In this document: piece by piece, positions 9,128-11,151 of the stretch
Layout of the letters: each line of letters begins with the position of its first letter
Numbering within the stretch: the first letter of the stretch is position 1
Assembly: GCF_934307085.1 (NCBI RefSeq)
Contig: NZ_CAKRCF010000066.1
Span: 1 to 11,151, forward strand
DNA length: 11,151 bases
Direction of reading: 5' to 3'
Origin: an uncultured Anaerobutyricum sp.
GTDB lineage: Bacteria; Bacillota; Clostridia; Lachnospirales; Lachnospiraceae
Notes under the pieces: generated by a model
The model's input: the letters and a program-made list of their open reading frames with translations, nothing else
The model's database searches: none
Told to the model about the DNA's origin: nothing
Translations under genes and position numbers: made by a program

Positions 9128-9150
9128 GAAAATGATAAAGAGGTAGAAAG

Positions 9151-9993
9151 ATGCGAGTAATTAACGTAGAGGAAATTTCTAACAATATCAAAGAAATGTG
9201 TATCGAGGCCAATTACTATCTTTCAGATGATATGAAGAGTGCTTTATATAAAGCGGCAGACCAGGAGGAGAACCCTCTTGGCTGCCAGATTCTTAATCAG
9301 CTAAAAGAGAATCTTGACATTGCTGGAGCAGAGCAGATTCCAATCTGTCAGGATACAGGAATGGCAGTTGTATTTGCAGAAGTAGGTCAGGATGTACATA
9401 TTGAAGGTGGTTCTCTTACGGATGCCATCAATAAAGGTGTACACGATGGATATGTAGAGGGATATTTGCGTAAATCTGTAGTGAATGACCCATTTATCAG
9501 AGAGAATACAAAAGATAATACTCCTGCTGTGATTCATTACAGCATTGTTTCAGGAGAGAATATCAAGCTTACTGTAGCACCAAAGGGCTTTGGAAGTGAG
9601 AATATGAGTCGTGTATTTATGCTTAAACCAGCAGATGGTATGGAAGGCGCAGTGAATGCAATTGTATCGGCGGTACAAGAAGCAGGACCGAATGCATGTC
9701 CGCCTGTTGTTGTAGGCGTTGGTATTGGCGGTACATTTGAAAAGGCTGCTCTTATGGCAAAACAGGCACTTACAAGACCTGTAGGTACTCATTCCGAGCT
9801 TCCTTCTATTAAAGCAATGGAAGAAGAGGTTCTTGAAAAGGTAAATAATCTCGGAATTGGAGCGGCAGGACTTGGTGGAACTGTTACCGCACTTGCTGTC
9901 AACATTAATACATATCCTACGCATATTGCAGGACTTCCGGTTGCCGTAAATATGTGCTGTCATGTAAATCGTCATGCAGTAAGAACTTTATAA
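9151..9993 (+). CDS. fumA: Class I fumarate hydratase, alpha subunit
   Basis: This is the catalytic iron-sulfur part of a two-subunit class I fumarase, which interconverts fumarate and L-malate in the cytoplasm with an oxygen-sensitive [4Fe-4S] cluster. The 280-residue length matches the separate alpha subunit. Likely cluster cysteines are Cys66 in PICQDTG, Cys183 in NACPP and Cys269 or Cys270 in MCCHVNRH, the conserved three-Cys pattern of the family. A GVGIGGTFEKA loop lies at 189-199. AAAGAGG at 9137-9143 is 7 bp before the ATG. The beta gene starts 14 bp after the stop, so the two are co-transcribed. The L(+)-tartrate dehydratase pair TtdAB is homologous and cannot be fully excluded; fumarase is much the more common function. 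The symbol is used in the two-subunit sense, not for the E. coli fused isozyme FumA. Confidence 0.92.
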   Translation: MRVINVEEISNNIKEMCIEANYYLSDDMKSALYKAADQEENPLGCQILNQLKENLDIAGAEQIPICQDTGMAVVFAEVGQDVHIEGGSLTDAINKGVHDGYVEGYLRKSVVNDPFIRENTKDNTPAVIHYSIVSGENIKLTVAPKGFGSENMSRVFMLKPADGMEGAVNAIVSAVQEAGPNACPPVVVGVGIGGTFEKAALMAKQALTRPVGTHSELPSIKAMEEEVLEKVNNLGIGAAGLGGTVTALAVNINTYPTHIAGLPVAVNMCCHVNRHAVRTL

Positions 9994-10007
9994 GGGAGGA
10001 TACAGTC

Positions 10008-10556
10008 ATGAATAAAACAATTCAGGTTCCACTTTCTGAAGAAGATATTAATACTTTAAAGGCAGGGGACTATGTATACCTGTCTGGAATTATTTATACT
10101 GCCAGAGACGCAGCACATAAAAGAATGTATGAAAGCATGCATAAAGGGGAATCTTTACCTATAGAGCTCAATGGTAATGTTTTATATTACCTTGGGCCAA
10201 GTCCGGCAAGAGAGGGACAGGTTATTGGTTCTGCAGGGCCTACTACAAGCAGTCGTATGGATAAGTATACCCCTGAGATGCTTGATAAAGGATTAAAAGG
10301 CATGGTAGGTAAAGGAAAGCGTTCTCCTGAAGTTATAGAAGCAATGAAGAGAAATGGTGCAGTATACTTTGCCGCAGTAGGTGGAGCGGGTGCATTATTA
10401 TCTAAATGTATTAAGAAGGCAGAAGTAATTGCTTACGATGATCTTGGCACAGAGGCAATCCGCAAGTTAGAGATTGAAAATCTACCTGTTATTGTAGTTA
10501 TTGATAAAGATGGAAACAACCTTTATGAGACTGCAAAAGAAAAATGGAAAAAATAA
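10008..10556 (+). CDS. fumB: Class I fumarate hydratase, beta subunit
   Basis: This is the partner subunit of the iron-sulfur fumarase, corresponding to the C-terminal half of fused class I enzymes. It has 182 residues, normal for the separate form. Conserved segments are TARDAAHKR (31-39), GPTTSSRMDKYTP (77-89), GKGKR (101-105), AAVGGAGAL (122-130) and LGTEAIRKLEIENLP (146-160). The start at 10008 is chosen because GGGAGGA (9994-10000) lies 7 bp upstream and the protein then begins directly with family sequence; the in-frame ATG at 9954 lies inside the alpha gene and adds 18 unrelated residues. The gene ends just before a terminator. As for the alpha subunit, tartrate dehydratase is the only serious alternative. 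Confidence 0.92.
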   Translation: MNKTIQVPLSEEDINTLKAGDYVYLSGIIYTARDAAHKRMYESMHKGESLPIELNGNVLYYLGPSPAREGQVIGSAGPTTSSRMDKYTPEMLDKGLKGMVGKGKRSPEVIEAMKRNGAVYFAAVGGAGALLSKCIKKAEVIAYDDLGTEAIRKLEIENLPVIVVIDKDGNNLYETAKEKWKK

Positions 10557-10560
10557 TTAA

Positions 10561-10589
10561 AAAAAGGCTTGACTTTTGTCAGTCTTTTT
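10561..10589 (+). terminator. Intrinsic terminator of the fumarase operon
   Basis: AAAAAG (10561-10566) pairs with CTTTTT (10584-10589). Inside are G-T and C-G pairs, one bulged T and GAC/GTC around a TTTT loop (10574-10577). The U-rich 3' arm starts about 28 bp after the fumB stop. The same bases carry the -35 of the tRNA promoter. Confidence 0.6.
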
Positions 10590-10600
10590 GCTAATATAAT
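10569..10600 (+). promoter_or_regulatory. Promoter of the tRNA-Ser gene
   Basis: TTGACT (10569-10574) is followed by overlapping -10 candidates: TAATAT at 10592-10597 with a 17-bp spacer, or perfect TATAAT at 10595-10600 with a 20-bp spacer. The CTTGAC -35 setting, downstream of an A run, resembles the two rRNA promoters further right. The start would be near 10605, about 55 nt before the tRNA. Confidence 0.6.
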
Positions 10601-10658
10601 AAAGCGTTGTGCATCAGTGTGCAACAGAACTGAATATTTTCATTTATTTAGGCATTAT

Positions 10659-10746
10659 GGAGAAGTACTCAAGTGGCTGAAGAGGCGCCCCTGCTAAGGG
10701 TGTAGATCGTTTGCGCGGTGCGAGGGTTCAAATCCCTCCTTCTCCG
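10659..10746 (+). tRNA. tRNA-Ser (anticodon GCU)
   Basis: This is an 88-nt class II tRNA reading AGC and AGU codons. Acceptor GGAGAAG (10659-10665) pairs with CTTCTCC (10739-10745), with discriminator G at 10746. The anticodon stem is CGCCC/GGGTG (10686-10690/10698-10702) and the anticodon GCT is at 10693-10695 in loop CTGCTAA. A long variable arm (about 10703-10721) is the serine-type feature. The T arm is GAGGG/CCCTC with loop TTCAAAT (10727-10733). CCA is not encoded, so it is added after transcription. Confidence 0.97.
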
Positions 10747-10797
10747 TAATATTTTTCACTCTTATTTGGAAAATAAAGAAGAAAAATAAAAAAGTGC

Positions 10798-10826
10798 TTG
10801 ACGGATGAATGGGAATATGATAGAAT
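10798..10826 (+). promoter_or_regulatory. rRNA operon promoter P1
   Basis: TTGACG (10798-10803), a 17-bp spacer and TAGAAT (10821-10826), with TGA before the -10 as an extended motif and an A-rich upstream run (10771-10793) like an UP element. Transcription would start near 10833. A small hairpin, TTGCT/AGCAA (10834-10838/10846-10850), lies at the start of the transcript. Confidence 0.8.
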
Positions 10827-10882
10827 GTACGAGTTGCTCAAGAAAAGCAATAAAACATTAAAAAAATAAATTAAAAAAGTTC

Positions 10883-10911
10883 TTGACAAAGACTTCTGAA
10901 TATGATAAAAT
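10883..10911 (+). promoter_or_regulatory. rRNA operon promoter P2
   Basis: Perfect TTGACA (10883-10888), 17-bp spacer, TAAAAT (10906-10911) and an extended TGA. An A-rich tract (10859-10878) lies upstream. The start would be near 10918. It shares the wording CTTGAC and ATATGATA with P1, so the pair looks duplicated, with -10 elements 85 bp apart. Confidence 0.88.
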
Positions 10912-10918
10912 GAAGAAG

Positions 10919-10964
10919 TTGTGTCACAAAAAAGAACGACACAAAACCTTGATAACTGAATAAC
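10919..10964 (+). promoter_or_regulatory. rRNA antitermination-like boxB/boxA site
   Basis: TTGTGTC (10919-10925) and GACACAA (10938-10944) form a 7-bp hairpin with a 12-base loop right at the P2 start. Next comes CCTTGATAACTGAATAAC (10947-10964), which resembles the CTTTGAAAACT boxA-type sequence of Bacillus rRNA leaders. The Nus-factor role is inferred from order and similarity. Confidence 0.45.
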
Positions 10965-10973
10965 AAAACAACC

Positions 10974-11116
10974 TTGAACGTTAATTCAAATTTCATTCGG
11001 GTTTTCCTGAGAGTGATGTCTGCAGGAAAGTCCATGGAACAGAACGAAAGTTCAAAACCTAAATAAACAGTAAAGACAGGAAAAGAACCAGTGGTTCTGG
11101 ACCTCGATCTGACATC
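10974..11116 (+). other. Structured 16S rRNA leader
   Basis: Several short hairpins follow one another: TTGAA/TTCAA (10974-10978/10985-10989), TTTCCTG/CAGGAAA (11003-11009/11023-11029), GAAC-GAAA-GTTC with a GNRA loop (11042-11053), and AGAACC-AGT-GGTTCT (11084-11098). GATGTC (11015-11020) can also pair with GACATC (11111-11116) to close a large domain. The left strand of the RNase III processing stem for 16S is expected here, but its partner after 16S is outside the window. No protein gene was seen in 10747-11125. Confidence 0.5.
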
Positions 11117-11125
11117 TTAAACATT

Positions 11126-11151
11126 TTATTTGAGAGTTTGATCCTGGCTCA
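11126..11151 (+). rRNA. rrs: 16S ribosomal RNA, first 26 bases
   Basis: AGAGTTTGATCCTGGCTCA at 11133-11151 is the universal 16S 5' sequence used as the 27F primer site (E. coli positions 8-26). Counting back puts position 1 near 11126; the exact mature end is estimated. The rest of the gene lies beyond the window. Confidence 0.96.

Noticed and set aside
9550..9975. 141-codon open frame on the - strand within the fumarase alpha gene
   Set aside because: It is rich in Cys, Arg, Ser and Asn as expected for a shadow of a real gene, and lies fully inside a well-conserved CDS.
9954..10007. Earlier ATG for the fumarase beta subunit
   Set aside because: The added 18 residues overlap the end of the alpha gene, have no family similarity and no good ribosome site; the GGGAGGA at 9994 supports the start at 10008.
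11023..11033. AGGAAAGTCC resembling the conserved RNase P RNA motif
   Set aside because: Only about ten bases match; the other RNase P RNA conserved regions are missing and the site is within the rRNA leader.

Overview
The window is a low-GC (roughly high-30s % by eye) core-genome segment around a bacterial chromosome origin. Gene order dnaA - oriC - dnaN - S4-domain gene - recF - gyrB - gyrA, all on the + strand, is the conserved origin neighbourhood of Firmicutes (Bacillota). AT-rich codon use, strong AGGAGG ribosome binding sites, and the style of DnaA, GyrA ([13 protein letters not shown]) and the ribosomal promoters suggest a clostridial organism, most likely Lachnospiraceae. That family assignment is an inference; only 26 bases of 16S are present.

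Layout. Positions 1-1290 hold DnaA without its first residues, followed by an intrinsic terminator. Positions 1381-1603 are the probable replication origin. It has three perfect DnaA boxes in reverse orientation, perfect forward boxes at 1448 and 1515, a C-rich run, four and two-thirds CTA triplets (a DnaA-trio element), an A+T-rich unwinding tract, and one more perfect DnaA box placed between the dnaN Shine-Dalgarno sequence and its start codon. Then come dnaN (sliding clamp), a 69-residue S4 RNA-binding protein, recF, gyrB and gyrA. A two-gene operon for an iron-sulfur class I fumarase follows, then tRNA-Ser(GCU), tandem rRNA promoters, a structured leader with a boxB/boxA-like site, and the first bases of 16S rRNA at the right edge.

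How they work together. DnaA opens the origin, DnaN tethers the polymerase, RecF helps load RecA at gaps, and gyrase removes the positive supercoils made by the forks. The rRNA operon and tRNA gene close to the origin gain copy number during fast growth. The fumarase operon is a metabolic addition with its own promoter region.

No unknown gene system, mobile element, CRISPR array or phage remnant was found. The notable signals are regulatory: the origin layout, a DnaA box in the dnaN leader, a 17-bp-stem hairpin between gyrB and gyrA, dyads in the recF and fumarase promoter regions, and a terminator that overlaps the tRNA promoter. GyrA also carries Gly at a quinolone-interaction position.
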